Shown: in pieces, positions 13,437-27,368 of the stretch
Layout: every line of letters begins with the position of its first letter
How positions within the stretch are numbered: the first letter of the stretch is position 1
NCBI GenBank assembly: GCA_963978545.1
Contig: OZ021723.1
Span: forward strand, 48,376,569-48,440,568
Origin: Linyphia triangularis
Lineage: Eukaryota; Arthropoda; Arachnida; Araneae; Linyphiidae
Direction of reading: 5' to 3'
Length of the DNA: 64,000 bases
The notes under the pieces: generated by a model
Databases searched by the model: none
The model's input: only the letters and a program-made list of their open reading frames with translations
What the model was told of the DNA's origin: nothing
Program-made: the position numbers and the translations under genes

Positions 13437-15301
13437 AGGATCGTGGGAAATGTTTCATGTTGTTATGCACTGGTGGACGTAACCCTTTGGATCCAGACAA
13501 TCCTATCGACAACAAAGAGAATATGATGATGAAGTTTTTCCGAGATAAATTAGGAGTGTTTCTCAGCAAGAAGAAAGTCAAGTTCACTATCATCGTATGT
13601 TTTCTCGTCTATCTAGGTTTTGGACTTTGGGGCTGCACGAAGGTGAAGGAAGGTCTTGAGCGCTTCAAAATGGCTAGATACGATTCGTATTCTCTCGATT
13701 ATTACGAGTTGGAAGACAGGTATTTCAGGAAATATCCCTATCGAATCCAAGTTGTTATCAACCAAACACTGGATTACTCCGACCCCAAAGTCCAGGATCA
13801 AGTTGAAGAGTTGATTCAAAATTTAGAAAACAACCGTCTAATGGCAGGACCACGATTCACTGAATCTTGGTTACGAATTTACCATAGATTTATGAAGGAT
13901 TCAAGAACTCAAGTGTTTCTACAAGGTTTTAATATGAGTAAGAAAGAAGACTTTTATCGAGGTATACATCAAGTTTTCTTCAGGCTCTCGCAGAACTATT
14001 TCACTCAAGACATTAAATTCAATGACGACTACAGTGAAATAACAGCCACGCGCTTTGTTCTGCAAACCGAAAACATAATGGACGCCAATGACGAGAAGAA
14101 CATGCTTCTTGAACTCCGTGCCATCGCTGAGAATTCCACCCTTCCAGTCGTGGTCTTCAATCAGTTATTCGTGCTATTTGATCAATTCTTGTTGATAAAA
14201 GACACGTCCATCCAAGCCGTAGGAGTAGCCACTGCAGTGATGATGTTGATATCGTTCATCTTCATTCCGATACCTAGCTGTGCTCTGTGGGTGGCATTCT
14301 CTATATTCTCAATCGAAATTGGTGTCGTCGGGTACATGAGTTGGTGGAATGTCAACTTAGATGCTATATCAATGATCAATCTTATTCTCTGTATAGGATT
14401 TTCGGTGGACTATTCCGCTCACATAACTTACGCCTACATATCCTCGGAGCAGAAAGATCCAGACACGCGTATGAGGAATGCCCTACACTCCTTGGGACTT
14501 CCCATAGCTCAAGGCAGCGTCTCAACGCTGCTCGGGATCGTTGTCCTCAATGCTGCTCCATCCTACATTTTCACCGTGTTCTTTAAGACAGTGTTTTTAG
14601 TTATACTCTTCGCTGCCGTTCATGGTCTCCTACTGCTTCCTGTACTTCTGTCCCTCACGGACGGTTGGTGCTCTGGGGCAGAAAAGGGAGCGGACGATGC
14701 CAAAGCGGAGAAGGACCCTCCCTTCTACATAACGACCGGTCACGATGACATACTAGCTAATAAGGATGGCAAAATTACCTCTCCAACGTACAAAGCTCTT
14801 GCCGATCCCCACTTTCCGGTCATCATGGAAGAACCTAAGTATAAAACGACAGCCACTTGGACGGACAATGGGGATCTGGATCAAGGCATCGGCACGAGTG
14901 GCGAAAGCAGCGATGGTAGCTGGAGAGGTGGCAATGATGAAATCATCGACCATTCTCATCAGCTGATGCACGGAAGCACTTCCAAGCTGACGTCAGTCGG
15001 CCAGCCTGGGGATTCACCAAGGTCTAGGGAGAGGGAGGACCACGTTAACCCAGGATTCGTCGATGACGATGGAATCCGTGCTTCAGACCGGTCTTCGGAT
15101 CGGATGAAAGGGTACCACCGAGATGGTAAAACGGGGTACCACGAAAGGTGGGATGACTTGCACGCCAAGCAGGGATCCACCAACGTCAACAATAGTAGAG
15201 ACTTGCCAGCGCGTAGGAACAGTGAACCGGATAGTCCCCTGTCTCGATATATGGCGAGACTCAACAGCGGGTACGTGAGAGAATTCCAAATGCCATTGTG
15301 A
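13437..15301 (+). CDS. Patched-related protein, terminal exon
   Basis: Terminal coding exon of the same gene, with acceptor TTTTTGCAG. Its first two bases complete a codon begun at 11112. Counting from the Met at 13457 (an internal residue, not a start), there is a membrane helix at about 42-60, then a luminal or extracellular loop (61-250) with an Asn-glycosylation-like NQT, and a hydrophobic block of several helices (about 251-400). GFSVDYSAH at 314-322 is the TM10 counterpart of the GxxxDD helix. The final 210 residues (405-614) are hydrophilic, rich in Ser, Asp, Gly and Arg, and look like a disordered cytoplasmic tail. The stop is TGA at 15299. Codon use is less AT-biased than the flanks, which supports a live gene. 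Antisense open frames across it are shadows. It is not Patched itself as far as can be seen, but PTCHD/PTR-like, and orthology is unresolved. Confidence 0.95.
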
Positions 15302-15718
15302 TTTAGTTGTAGCATTATAATAAGCATTTTAGGAACAAAAGCAACTCTATGTGTGCCACGTCATGACTCAAACCATGACTTATTCTGATGCCATCAGATA
15401 CAATTAGAGCTCGCGTCGTCATCGAATGCAAGGCACGGGTATTTCTACTGTATTCTTATACTCTGTGTTTTAATCTGTATTGTTGTTATTGTGAAAGTTT
15501 ATTATTTAAGTTTAGTATTTAAAACGACAGTTCTCTTTTCTTCAAATGTTTGGTGCAGAGCAATATGTAACGATCTCTTAAAAAAAAAAAAAACTTTTTT
15601 AAAATACTTTACTTTAATTTTATTTGAACTGTAAGTTATTTGAACATTATTTTAAATCTGCATTTTTTATTTTATACACCTTCATTGAATTTACATTTGA
15701 ATATTATATAAGCCTGAA

Positions 15719-15724
15719 AATAAA
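15719..15724 (+). terminator. Candidate polyadenylation signal
   Basis: AATAAA about 420 bp after the stop codon of the Patched-related gene. AT-rich sequence makes chance hits common, so this is only a candidate. Confidence 0.35.
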
Positions 15725-18700
15725 AAATTTAATTCATTGTCAAATATTCAATCAAGCATATTAAATTTTTATTCAAATAATTCATTTATTTAAAAAAACA
15801 AAAAAAACATAAACAATTTAAAGTATACTGCGCCTTGCATCTTTATGTTTGCCTTAATGTATACATGTTTCCTTTGTTTTGTTTATTTCTGTGTCCGTCG
15901 TAACTTTCATGTTCATAAAAATGGGCAGTTTCCTGACAATTTTAAACTATTTCTTAAATTCAGCTAGTCACTAGAGTTGAATTGAAACTCAAACATTCAG
16001 ACGCTGACGGAATCAAGTTGTGGATAAGCCCAATTTTCATTAACACTTTTAGTGTTGGTGATGAATCCCTCCTCATTATATCATCAACAGCCATAGTAAA
16101 GTTTTATGCAAAAGAAGCAAAAAGGTACAATTTAATCCTGTATATTACCAAGAAATAATCATGAACTTATTTTATAAGCTAATTACATGTCTACTTTTGT
16201 ATTTCATCACGTCTTCGTTTGAATGTGACAATCATGTTTTGTACAATGTACTTTAGTTATTAAAATGTGATTTTCAAATGTTTTGAAAGATTTTTCTTTT
16301 TAATTCCTTTCTCAATTTTGATTTTATAATATACCGATATAATTTCTTAACATTTCAACCAGATTATTTACTCAAGCAAAAGTAATGTATATGCACTTTG
16401 AAAAAGATAATGTATTGCAATGGGATTCTAATATACAAGCTATTAACAAATCTGAGTAAAGAACAATTTTGTAAAATATAATTAATGTTAAAGGGAAGTT
16501 CAACATATTACAAGATTCATAAAACATATTACATAAGCTATTAATTTAGAAAAGAAATAATAGGATATGACTAAACTGCATTTTCAATTATGCTTCAAAC
16601 AACAAAGAATTATCACAATTATCGAAATATTAACTTGCATCTCAATCTAGAAATTTGTCATAAATACATATGAAATCTAAATTAGTTAATGTATTTCAAC
16701 AATCCATAAATTTTGAAGTGGTTGCACTGCATTTCATTAGTTTTCCTCCACTTGGTCATAAGTACAATATTGGTTACTTATAATTAAAATTATAGATATT
16801 TCAAACTTACATCTCGTTAACTTTCACTGACTAATTGGACGTCTTTATGCAAATACTATACGATGATCGTCCGGTTTGTGAGGAAATGAAGTGGGATATT
16901 TTCAGAATGTACAATTGTATCAAGAATTTATTACTTTTTATTTAATTAACTTATTAAATAATTAATAAATTGGAGCAAAATTACTTCAGATAATTAGATA
17001 TGCTCTGTGATATCATAAATTCAATGTAGAATATTTTACTACTTAAAGCCTTTTAATTGGTGAAGATTTATTAAATTTAACAACAGGCTAGTAAAAAGTT
17101 ATTTTGTTCATTAACTTTTTTCTCTGAAATGAAACACGGGGCTTAAAATTTAAAGTTTTTATCAAATTTCGGTAATCCAAAAGAGGATTAATAGGAAGAG
17201 AATTACTAATATAAACTACGGACAGTTCTAGTTGGCTTAAAATGTTGGTCACAATAATATTTTTTACATTAGTTCTTTAGAGATCCTTTGGTGGCGATGT
17301 AACGGCAAAAGCTAAAAAAATGAATAGGTATATTTGAATGAATTTTTTTCGATAGGAATCGTAAGAATAACTAAAATCAAAATTTAGTTATATTTTAACA
17401 AAATAACAACATTCTCTCTTTATAATGTTGAAGTATTTTTTTAAATATATTGCTTGTCTTTCAAATTCCAAAATACAATATAAACATGAAACTAATAAAA
17501 TATATTCAACATAAAATAAATATATCAACTTTAAACGGGGAAATTACATTTAACATAATAAAACATAATTAGATTAGGACTATAAAATATAATACTAGCA
17601 ATATTTAAATCCTAAATGTCACATCTCGACGTATGAATCCTCAATGAAAAAAAGATCTCAGAATAGCCATTTTTGACACAAGGATAGGCTGATAGCGAAT
17701 AGCACTTCTTATATCCTAATACAACAAAAATCACCCTTTACCAAAATACATTATTTTTAAAAGAATGAAGTTTTGGATGATATTTGAATTCGGTGCAAGG
17801 GAAGATGAGAAAAAGGGTAAAGTTAAAATTAAACCATCAACAACATGGTGACACATTATATAAAAAGGAAGTATATAATTTAAAGTCAGATACCAATAAA
17901 TGATGTATAAAAAGTTCTATCAGAAAAACATCCTTTTAAATGGCGTCCTAACACATCTCAAAACGCATCGCTGTTAATAATATGTATTTCATGATTCCAT
18001 AAATATTTTATATGAAAACTATTTCTCGCAATTTTTTGTAGTTTAAAAAAAAACACATGACATCGATAACGAGTATGAAAAACGCCATAAAAAACAATAA
18101 AAAGAGAAGCAACACCTTTATTAAAAAAAAATAGTGATGAATATCATATAAACCTATAAATAAAGCTAATCACCTCATGTTAAAAGAAATGTAGGTTGCA
18201 TATTAACTGTAACTTCAGTTAAAAAATCATTAATGCAAATAAATCTTCCACTTTCAGTACAGAAAGTAAAGCAAAATTTTAAAAGTTGTCTTGTAACAGT
18301 TACTAATAAAGAGGGGAAAATTTACAAAATCTCAAGAAAATTCTGGAAACTAAAAATCAAATTGCATAATCAGGAAGAACTTTGAAATAAATTCTTACGA
18401 AATTGCGAAAGAAAATATTGAACCAACAAGAATGTAGTTATGCTTGGAGCAAACCCAAATAATAAAAAGATGAAAATATACAAAAATATCTACGCCAAAG
18501 TTAAGCTTTCTAATCTTTAAACGAAGTGAAAAAATAATATCAAGGGAAAATAAAACATTGAATAAATAACATGAAAACTTTTATAGATTATACATTTTAC
18601 TTCTAAAAATGTAAATAGTTTCCTTTCAGTAAATGATACATACCTTTATTCATCATGGCCAATCTCTATAATGTAATTCTTTTGAATTATATCAGTAGCG

Positions 18701-20330
18701 TAGAAGTTTAGATCAACGAAGAGGAAGTAGAGGTATTCATTTAAAAATGCAACTAGACCAACTATCGTGTGATGTGATGCAATTAAAAACCAATTAATGC
18801 ATTAATATGTAAATAATTGCATGAATAGCATTGGCACAGGAACAATGATGAGCAAATCGACTGCCACTTGTAGTAGATGTGACAACTTATAAATAATATT
18901 TATTTTAAATTATTTAAATGTCATTACTTGAGTATTATGACAGATTTATCAACGAAACGGGCGCTGTAGAATTGTAACAAAATATTTATTTCCAATGAAA
19001 AGGATAAATTTCTATTAAAAACTTCATTTTATGAGGTTAATAGGTTTTTATTTTCAGGATAAAGAGGTTTCTTTCTTTCTTTCTGCCTATCACTGACCAA
19101 TGAAAGAAAGTAGTCGTCAATAATTTCTTATAAAAGACACAAATTAGAATTGTATAAAAAATAATAGAATTACATTATAATTTTGTTCCAGTAAGTGCAT
19201 TAGAAATAAATTTTTTCACATTAAATATAGGAATAAATTTCAAGGAGGGCACTTTTATAAAATCCATATAGAGATAAGCAAAAACCCCGCCTCACTTAGA
19301 CATTTTTCCCGGTTTCTCTGAAATTTTGTACAAACGTTTACAAAGACAAGCATAAAAAAAGTTAGCTACTTCGAAATTGATTAACTTTGCAAGGTCGAAA
19401 AAGGGTAAAAACTTCTAAAATTGGTTTAATTAGTTCTGGATTTTATGATAATATTTATCTCTCATAATTTTTTAGTTACAATTGATAAAATCCCCACTAG
19501 AACATCTGTAGTCATTTCCAATGGTAAAACATAACGTTTAAGTATAGGTCAACACTTGTTTCAATATTCTAGATTTATTCGTTCAAAGATATTAGAGTGT
19601 GTCTCTACTTTTCTTTGCACCTTCTGTAAGTTCAGAGAAGAGAAAAAACAAGCGGAAATATTTTACATACGTCATATACTGTAATCAAGCAATTAATGGC
19701 CGTAATGGTAATAATCCTGTGATTTCTTGCTTTATTGTCATTGAAAATTAAAGAGGAAAAAAAAGCTTCAGGGAAAAAAAATTTTAGAATACTTTCCTTG
19801 ATGTCTGAATCCATTAAATCTTTTGTGCGTAAGTAAAAACGTGGCTTCTACAGTAGATTTATTCAGTAAACTTAGAATGAATAATACGTTTATAAAGGCA
19901 ACAAATTAAGAAGATACTTTTAATAAAATCCTTATACGAAAAACAGGAAATTCATCGGTTTGTTTGTCCGTTACTCATTCCTTAACCCTTTGATTGATCT
20001 GACCAAATTTCAGATAAGTATAGTCTTTAGGAGCCAGAAAATGAATTGATTTTTAAAAATAACATTTGATGTAAACTTAAATACTTAAACTTAATCGCAT
20101 TCAATGTAACTTGTACCCGATTTTATTGTGACCGCCTTGTGTTCAATAACAATACACCTTAAAAATTTAAATAAAATTCCATTAGTTAATCACAAACGCG
20201 AAATATTTATTTATTTATTTGTTTATTCATTTATTTATTTATTAAAACAATTTTGGCAACAACAAATGTTATTTCAGAACGATTGGATTACGGCAAGTTG
20301 GTTCATTAGTATTCCGTAAAAGCGGTCTTT
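15725..20330. other. Intergenic AT-rich DNA
   Basis: No supported gene. Only short low-complexity open frames and small runs such as (CTTT)n near 19070 were noticed. Confidence 0.45.
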
Positions 20331-20339
20331 TAGTGACAA

Positions 20340-20540
20340 TCACCCCCTCCCCTCCCCGACAGCCCCCCCCCCCCCAAAAAAAAAAATTGATAGAATGTAT
20401 TGGCATTGTCGTCGAATCTATTTTCCAAGTTTCAGTCCGATTGGTTGACGGAAAGGGGGGTTAATTAGGCAAACGCAGATTTGCTCTCCAACGGCATACA
20501 CAGCCAACTTCCCACCCACACATGCACACACAAAATCGAA
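20340..20540 (-). repeat. Dispersed repeat carrying the GAAACTTGG module
   Basis: A C-rich/A-rich tract (20340-20386) is followed by a module that, read on the minus strand, contains CAATCGGACTGAAACTTGG, then AGATTCGACGAC and CAATACATTCTAT. The same module, diverged, is found at 56435-56500 (+), 61640-61700 (+) and 54840-54925 (-), which shows it is a dispersed family. No coding potential. Confidence 0.6.
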
Positions 20541-23239
20541 GTAAATATAAAGGATTTAAAACCCCGTGTCTTGCCACGAGATATTCAAAACAAATCTTAA
20601 ATGTATTACTTACTTAGTCAGTTTGTTATTTGGCATTCGATTGAATGCCTAGAAAATGTGAGAAGTGTTAATCGTTTTATGCTTGGCCTAAAAGCACATG
20701 GTATTCTACAAAATACCTAGATGTTCTGTAGAATGCGGGCTCTCATATATTTCAGGTAACACATACAATTGTAAGAAACCTTTATACCTTGTCATGAATT
20801 TGTTGTTGTGTTCTTAAACCACACACTCTTCTTCCCTTATAACGCTGTTAAAACCCTTCTTTTTGTTACGAAACATTAGAAAAAATAAGTACACATAAAG
20901 CGTTTAAGGTATTTTCGAGACTAGTTAACGTTTTCGAATTGTATTTAAAGTTGCTATCATTTTGCAATCTAAATATTAAGTGAATCGAAAAATGATCTAA
21001 TTTTAAAATACCCTTTTTTAGGCTTAGTTCTCAGTGCTCATTCTGCAGTTCCATTTTAAAATAATGAGTATTTATATTGGCATGTTGCCAGATTGATTTT
21101 CTAAGTGTATTTATTAAACTGATTGTGATAAGCACATAAGCATTTAAAATGAGATGGGGAAAATATTATCGATTTAGAGCATTTTTTAAATCGCATTCAG
21201 GAATGTCTTCCTATCCGATATCCATATCAAGAGCACAAGAAAGTATAACAAGAGCCTTTCGGCAAAACACGATTTTAAAGTCAGCCATATTGGCTTATTT
21301 CTGAAAACGTAAGGCATCTTTAAATTTCAAACGAACATAACAAATTATAGATAAAGTTTGGTGGAACACAACGAAATTAGTTTTGTCGAATACCACTTGA
21401 TAAGATTTGAATTTTAATATTTTTAAGCATATACAATAATAATTAGTAATATTAAAAATAGAAATGAAACTATATTAGGAAAATTTATAAAACAATTCTT
21501 AAAAGTAGGTCAAATGAAAAAAAAAGATGTTATTGTACAAAAACTATTCAAATTTATATGCAGAATCAGTCTTATCGAATACCTAGTTATATATTTTGAC
21601 TAGGCAAATGTTAGAAAATGCAGTATGTCTAACTAATGTACACAAAGTTATCCAGGGAGTTTCCCAATAATTGATTTATTTTATGATTGATTATTATCAG
21701 ATCAATGAATAACGTAAAAAGGAGGGAAAAAATATTACAACGTTAATTTTTTTTTTTTTAATAACTTCAGAATATTAATAAATAAAAAGCATATAAAATT
21801 CATAACTTTTTGATAAGAAGTGATGCAAAGGGCTATGTAAATATACCTAACACTGAATATCAAACAAGCATTGACATGTAGGATACCTAGTAGTGGCTAC
21901 TTATTAAGAAAACATGATCACAACATTTTAAGTTTTAAAGTATTACATTAGAATATTACATTTTTTTAAATTTACAATTAGACTTGTATTATTTTCTCTA
22001 ATTATTAAGTGTTAAAGAACTACTTATTAAGTAGGAAAACGATACCTGCATACAAAATTTCTTAATTTCATTATATTTAATTAATTTAAATATAATTAAA
22101 TATGGTAAAACGGGGTGAATAGGAACAAAACTTCATGCAACTACAAACAAATTACTCTTTTATATAAGTTTATTAATAAACATTTTTATTAATTACATAT
22201 ACCTTTTCTATTTGGCTAACGTGTTTGAAATCTCGTAACATGTGTTTTGTGAGATTTGCAACATTGCCCATTTGCTTACAAATTCTGAGACAATGCGTTC
22301 ATACAAACCATTGAATTTTAACCATTTCAAATTTATTTCGTAAGTACCAACATGTATCTTTTGTAGAGATAACTTTTTTATATTTTTAGATAAATAAAAG
22401 CATCCACAACAGCATGCCATACTTCATTTAACTAGGCTTTAAAACTTTTCATTTTACCAATTTTATGTGTTGACACCTCATTATTTTGAGATTTGCAGGG
22501 TGAATCGGAACACTCAAAAAAGTTATGTTTTACACAGGATTCAATGACTGAAGAATACTTCCTTCAAGTCAGGGATGGTTTTTCCATATACCTTAAAGAT
22601 AACGAAGCCATCTGGAGAAAAATCCTATAGTACAACCAGGTTTTGTGAAGCTTCCAGACTATCTTCGAAAATTTCAGAATTAGGCTCCTCTTGTGGCATT
22701 GAGCCTGAACTCTTGATTATTGTCTTGAAAAGAGTAATCAGACCATATTCAGACTCTAAATGAGCAAAGTTTTACTCAAACAATGTAGCAGGGTGGATCG
22801 AAAAAACACCACTTTATTTCGAAATCTGTTTCGGTACTATGTTCAAAAGTGGCCATTTGGGATTTAAACCAAGACAGTAAAATTTTAAGGTTGTGGAAAA
22901 ATATCTTAGAATTCCTAAAAGAACTCCGAAATTGGAATTTTTATTAAAAATTGGATAAAGTCGAAGATTTTAGAAAAAATATTTAAAATACAAAATAAAT
23001 AAATATGTTACTGATTATGTTTGCTTTTAAGTGCCTTAAACAAGTATGTGAACTAATAATTTCGGGATACAATAAACCCTTATAAATAGAAATTTTCCAG
23101 GGAAAGTACACAGAATAGCAGATTTTAGAAAAATATAAAAAATAGGAAGGATTAATGTAACCATGCTAAAAAATTAATTTAATTTGCTCCTAACTATATA
23201 GTTAACTTATACTTGTGTGCGTGATATATTCTCTAAAAC
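20541..23239. other. Intergenic DNA
   Basis: AT-rich and without a supported gene. Two GGGTGAATCGGAAC-like and GGGTGGATCGAAAA-like motifs (near 22499 and 22790) resemble the ends of the TIR element at 57648-59975, but matching second ends were not located. Confidence 0.4.
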
Positions 23240-23244
23240 TAAAC

Positions 23245-23475
23245 TAAACTCTGTGGCGCAACAGCTCCGTGGAGGGCCTTGGCCTGCTGTGCCCAAACCA
23301 GATTACTTAACCGTGGACCCCGGGGTGCCATACAGCAATGTTTAAGTCAGATGGCCAGTCTGACGCGAAACCCCCAGTGTTTAGTTCCCAAGCGCATGCT
23401 TGGTACTCATTTAATCGACCCACTTAAGGTATGAAAGATTGAGTCAACCTTGCCCTGTCCGGGGAAGATTTAAGC
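23245..23475 (+). repeat. GC-rich dispersed-repeat-like block (SINE candidate)
   Basis: A discrete GC-rich block in AT-rich DNA, starting TGTGGCGCAACAGCTCC and containing GTGGACCCCGGGGTGCC and CCTTGCCCTGTCCGGGG. It has no open frame. The CTGTGGCGCAACAG opening resembles that of short interspersed repeats I associate with spider genomes. That is recollection and was not checked here. No tRNA cloverleaf could be drawn with confidence. Confidence 0.45.
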
Positions 23476-23810
23476 ATACTGCACATTATTTCAAACCATT
23501 GAACAGAATAAGTGAGTACCATTGGCTGATCGGTTGCTTTTATGGAAGCCGCCAAGCATGTGACAGTGTTTACAGTGTTGACACAGAGAATTAAAGCCGT
23601 TTAAATTATACTCGTCTTTATGTATTAAATCTTGACTTTAGGAACTGATTTTAAAACTGCGAACGTTTTATAAATGATTATTTTTTTCCGATTAATGTTT
23701 TATTCCAATTCAATCTAATTAACTTCTTTTAACAATAAAGCACAAATTTTGAATATTTATCTAGGAAAATTATGTAGCTGGAATAAACTTTTAAAACAAT
23801 AACAACTTCA

Positions 23811-23812
<2 letters not shown>

Positions 23813-23852
<40 letters not shown>
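23813..23852. repeat. Homopolymer T40
   Basis: Uninterrupted run of 40 T. On the opposite strand it produces a spurious poly-Lys stretch. Confidence 0.9.
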
Positions 23853-23856
<4 letters not shown>

Positions 23857-24280
23857 ATTTAGATCTAAAAGTAAAAGAAAAATTCGCGTGAATCAGAAAC
23901 TCGAATGCTATTTCTGAATATATCAATTCTTATAAATTTATTAATAATCATTTGTTTGATGCCATTATAAAGATAAAACTAAAATATTTCTGAATGAAGG
24001 GCTGCATCAATGCACCGCAAAATTTGTAGGGCCTTTGTTATATATTTTTAAGATTATAATATTTAAAGCTTAAATATATTAACTAACCAAATTTGTGATT
24101 AACTGTGATATTTTCGTAGTATGCTTTTTTTTTTATTAGTATACAGTCAAATTTAGGTTGTCAGTGTTAAAATGAAATAGTATATGCAAGTATCTACCTG
24201 TTCACTTTTAAAATTCTACAAATCACAAAAAATTTTAATAACATGTTTAAAGTTATAAGTAAAAAAATAAAACATAAGCA

Positions 24281-24311
<31 letters not shown>

Positions 24312-25731
24312 TGTATCCACAAAGTAAAAAGAAATATAATATTTTTAAACTTAAAGCGTTTTTCATGAATAATAATTCATACGAGCCCAAAAGAATTCAT
24401 AACTTTTTCTAGCTCTGTTTGTGTCCAGCTTAACGTTTGTTTTCATTAAAACAGGTCAATTTGAATTCTTTGATATTTCTTTCTTGTTAAAAGTATTTGG
24501 CACTGTTTTAAAGGGACTATGTTCAGACACAAACTTATTCCTAAAATTAAATTTTTATAATAAATCTCTATAAAATCAATAGTCACATTTAAATATATAT
24601 GTATAAATAAGGAGAAGGGGGGGGGGGGGGGTATTCCCCATTGAATAATGCAAAATTTCATTTAAATGCACATAAAAAAGGTTTCCTTAATAAAATAAAA
24701 ACCAATTTTTCAAAATTTGGGTTTTGTTAAATTCTCACAAATAGCGCCGCTATTCAAATTTTTAATTCATTATTATTAAAAATTAGTTTTGTAATTATTG
24801 ATACTCATATTATAATTTTGAAATCACAAACTAATTGAGTGCGACTGTACAATTATCACACTTCATTAAAAAATTATAATGTTTAGAATTAATCTACCAT
24901 CAAACACAATTTTCTCCACTTGGCAAAAATTGACATTCATTCGTCGTAAGATTGCTAAAAATCGTCCACTAGAATTTTCTTCTTACAATGATTTGACATT
25001 GCTTCTAATGAAAATAACAACTTCATTTGCTTTATATTTATATTTTTAAAAACAAAATCACAATTTCACCTCGTAATTCAAGTAATGTTAAATTGTCTTT
25101 CCATACATATGCTTAAAAAATTTATTAACATTGATTTGTATATTTTTAATCTTTTTTTTATAAATTATAAATTCGCATTTAGGACTGTTTAAAAAAATCC
25201 TCCTAAGTACTTATACTCAAGGTGATTATTTTGCGATAGAAAAAAGAAAGAAAAGAAAGAGAAATAAAGGAGTTCAGATAAGTAAAAGAATTGAAAATTA
25301 GAAACAATATTCACGATAAGGATGCTATTTAGGTAAATCGAAGGTGATTAAATCTGTTGTAAGTTGTCTCTAATGCCAATATTTCTTCTACTGTGACTAA
25401 AACGTAACTAAAATTACTTCAATCAGATAAAAAGATTCATAATCATTCATTCATCTGAATACGTTAACTTTACTTTTTTTAAATTTCTTATGCATCATAT
25501 TCAAAACCATAAAATAAATCTAAAGGCGTATTACTTATAAATTTTCTTTAAATGCATTAAAGGACAAAAAACAGGCTATATTTACCTCATTGAAATGGTT
25601 TATATTTTTAATCATTTTTTTAATCTTTTTAAACATGAAGATTATGAAGCTAATGGTTCAGGTATTTGAGATGAAGGGAGTATTTTGATACGAATATCTG
25701 TGTACTGCTGATTGTATCCCGGTCTTTTGAA

Positions 25732-25767
<36 letters not shown>

Positions 25768-27368
25768 ACAATATTCTTTTTTTTACTCTTATTATTTGTT
25801 AGTTTTGAGCTGTTCATACTTACCCTTGCTGCTTAAAGTTAATTTCTTCATGTAAAAAAATACTATTATGACGTTTTACTTACTTCATGTTTCAATACTC
25901 CTCATGTTGCGAGTAATAAATTTTATTGTAGAAATACAAAAAAACTCTGATATATGGCATTCAAAACCTCCTCCCACGAGTCATCTGCTAAACAAACCCT
26001 CCCGCTCTAATCTTGTGAATTCTAGTGATTGTAAAGTAGATCTCCTTTATGAAATCCTTATCAGTTGAAAAAAGATTAGTATGTCCGAAGAAATAAGTGT
26101 CTCCAAGAAATGGCAGATCCAGTCAGAGCCCTTACGGTTAGTAAGAGCAAGTCTATTTCCACTTGAGCAAAAGGATATTTTCGAGTTGACACGGCAGAGA
26201 TTGTGACAGATAGTTTCAAGGCGATTGTCGTGTTGTCTGGTGAGATTTTCTCTCATCCGACATCCAATACACAGAGGTTAAATAAAATTGAAGCTTCTAC
26301 TATTTGAATGCCTGAAGATAAGCAAAATCTTCCTTTAAAAAGTAATTTCAAATTGGTATGTTCAATATAGTAAATAAATACGAACATTTAAATTTCAAAA
26401 TATGCTCATCTTGCAAGCAATTAAATTTTTACGTAAAATCGGAAAAACTACCCTTTTCAGAAAATCTCTGAAGAAAGGAAAGTTGCTTTCGAAAATATTA
26501 TACATGTTAAAAAAAATTTAAATAAGAGAAATTGTAATGCAATTATAAAGTAAAATGCTCGGATATTAACATCTGCTTACATTTCAGGTTGTAATAGATA
26601 TCTCAGATGTTTATCAGATGTGAGTGGCATAAGCAAGAATAGCAAAAACAAAATCTGAACCATGATTTGTTATCAAAGGTAACTTTAAGTTACCATTCGC
26701 TCATTTTTGCCGGTAAATAAGGAAAGGCGAATGAACTACATTGATAAAAATAAAGGTAATTGAAGTAATACTTGACTTTGAAGCCAATACACTCTCATAA
26801 AAATACTTTTTACTTTGCTTTGCCTTGTTTTCTTTTACTTTTATTTTGTATACATAGGCAACACTGCACAATAAAAAAACATTTATGGGATAAATATATT
26901 ATGAAAATTAACTTGTGCTTATCGTTATGATTACGTGCTTAGTCTTTTACTTTAACCTATCTCACATTTCGAAAAAATTTTAAAAAGCGCATTTTACTAT
27001 AAGGATCACTGCTTAAAAGACACAAATTTCAAAGTAAAACAAAAAAGCAATATTTTTTTATTAACTGGATTTTAAAATTAAATGCGTATTTAAAATTGTA
27101 TCGTGTGTTTCGAGAAAACTGCGCCTTAATGCGCGGATATTTCGTATATTTTAGGAAACCGTATTCAAATAGCTTGTGTATCCTTAAACGATTCTAAATT
27201 CTAAAAAATATTTTTTCTTCTAAGTGTCGCATATGATATAGATAACTGTATATTTCAGATTTTTTACGAGACGTTCGTGGATGTAAAACTTAGTAATTGT
27301 GCCTTTTTTTGAAAAATTCCTAACTATGACAAAAGATTTATTAAAATTGAGCCAGCACTCAATTAAAA
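23853..27368. other. Intergenic DNA
   Basis: No supported gene. Includes an AT microsatellite (24283-24311), a G15 run (24617-24631) and a T30 run (25734-25763). A somewhat GC-richer stretch at 26040-26280 is open on the minus strand but is unrecognised. Confidence 0.4.

Noticed and set aside
13411..15327. Several open frames antisense to or out of frame with the Patched-related terminal exon
   Set aside because: They are shadows of a 614-codon frame with clear membrane topology, and none has a domain of its own.
23245..23475. Possible tRNA or rRNA fragment
   Set aside because: No cloverleaf with anticodon and T-arm could be drawn. It resembles a dispersed repeat instead.
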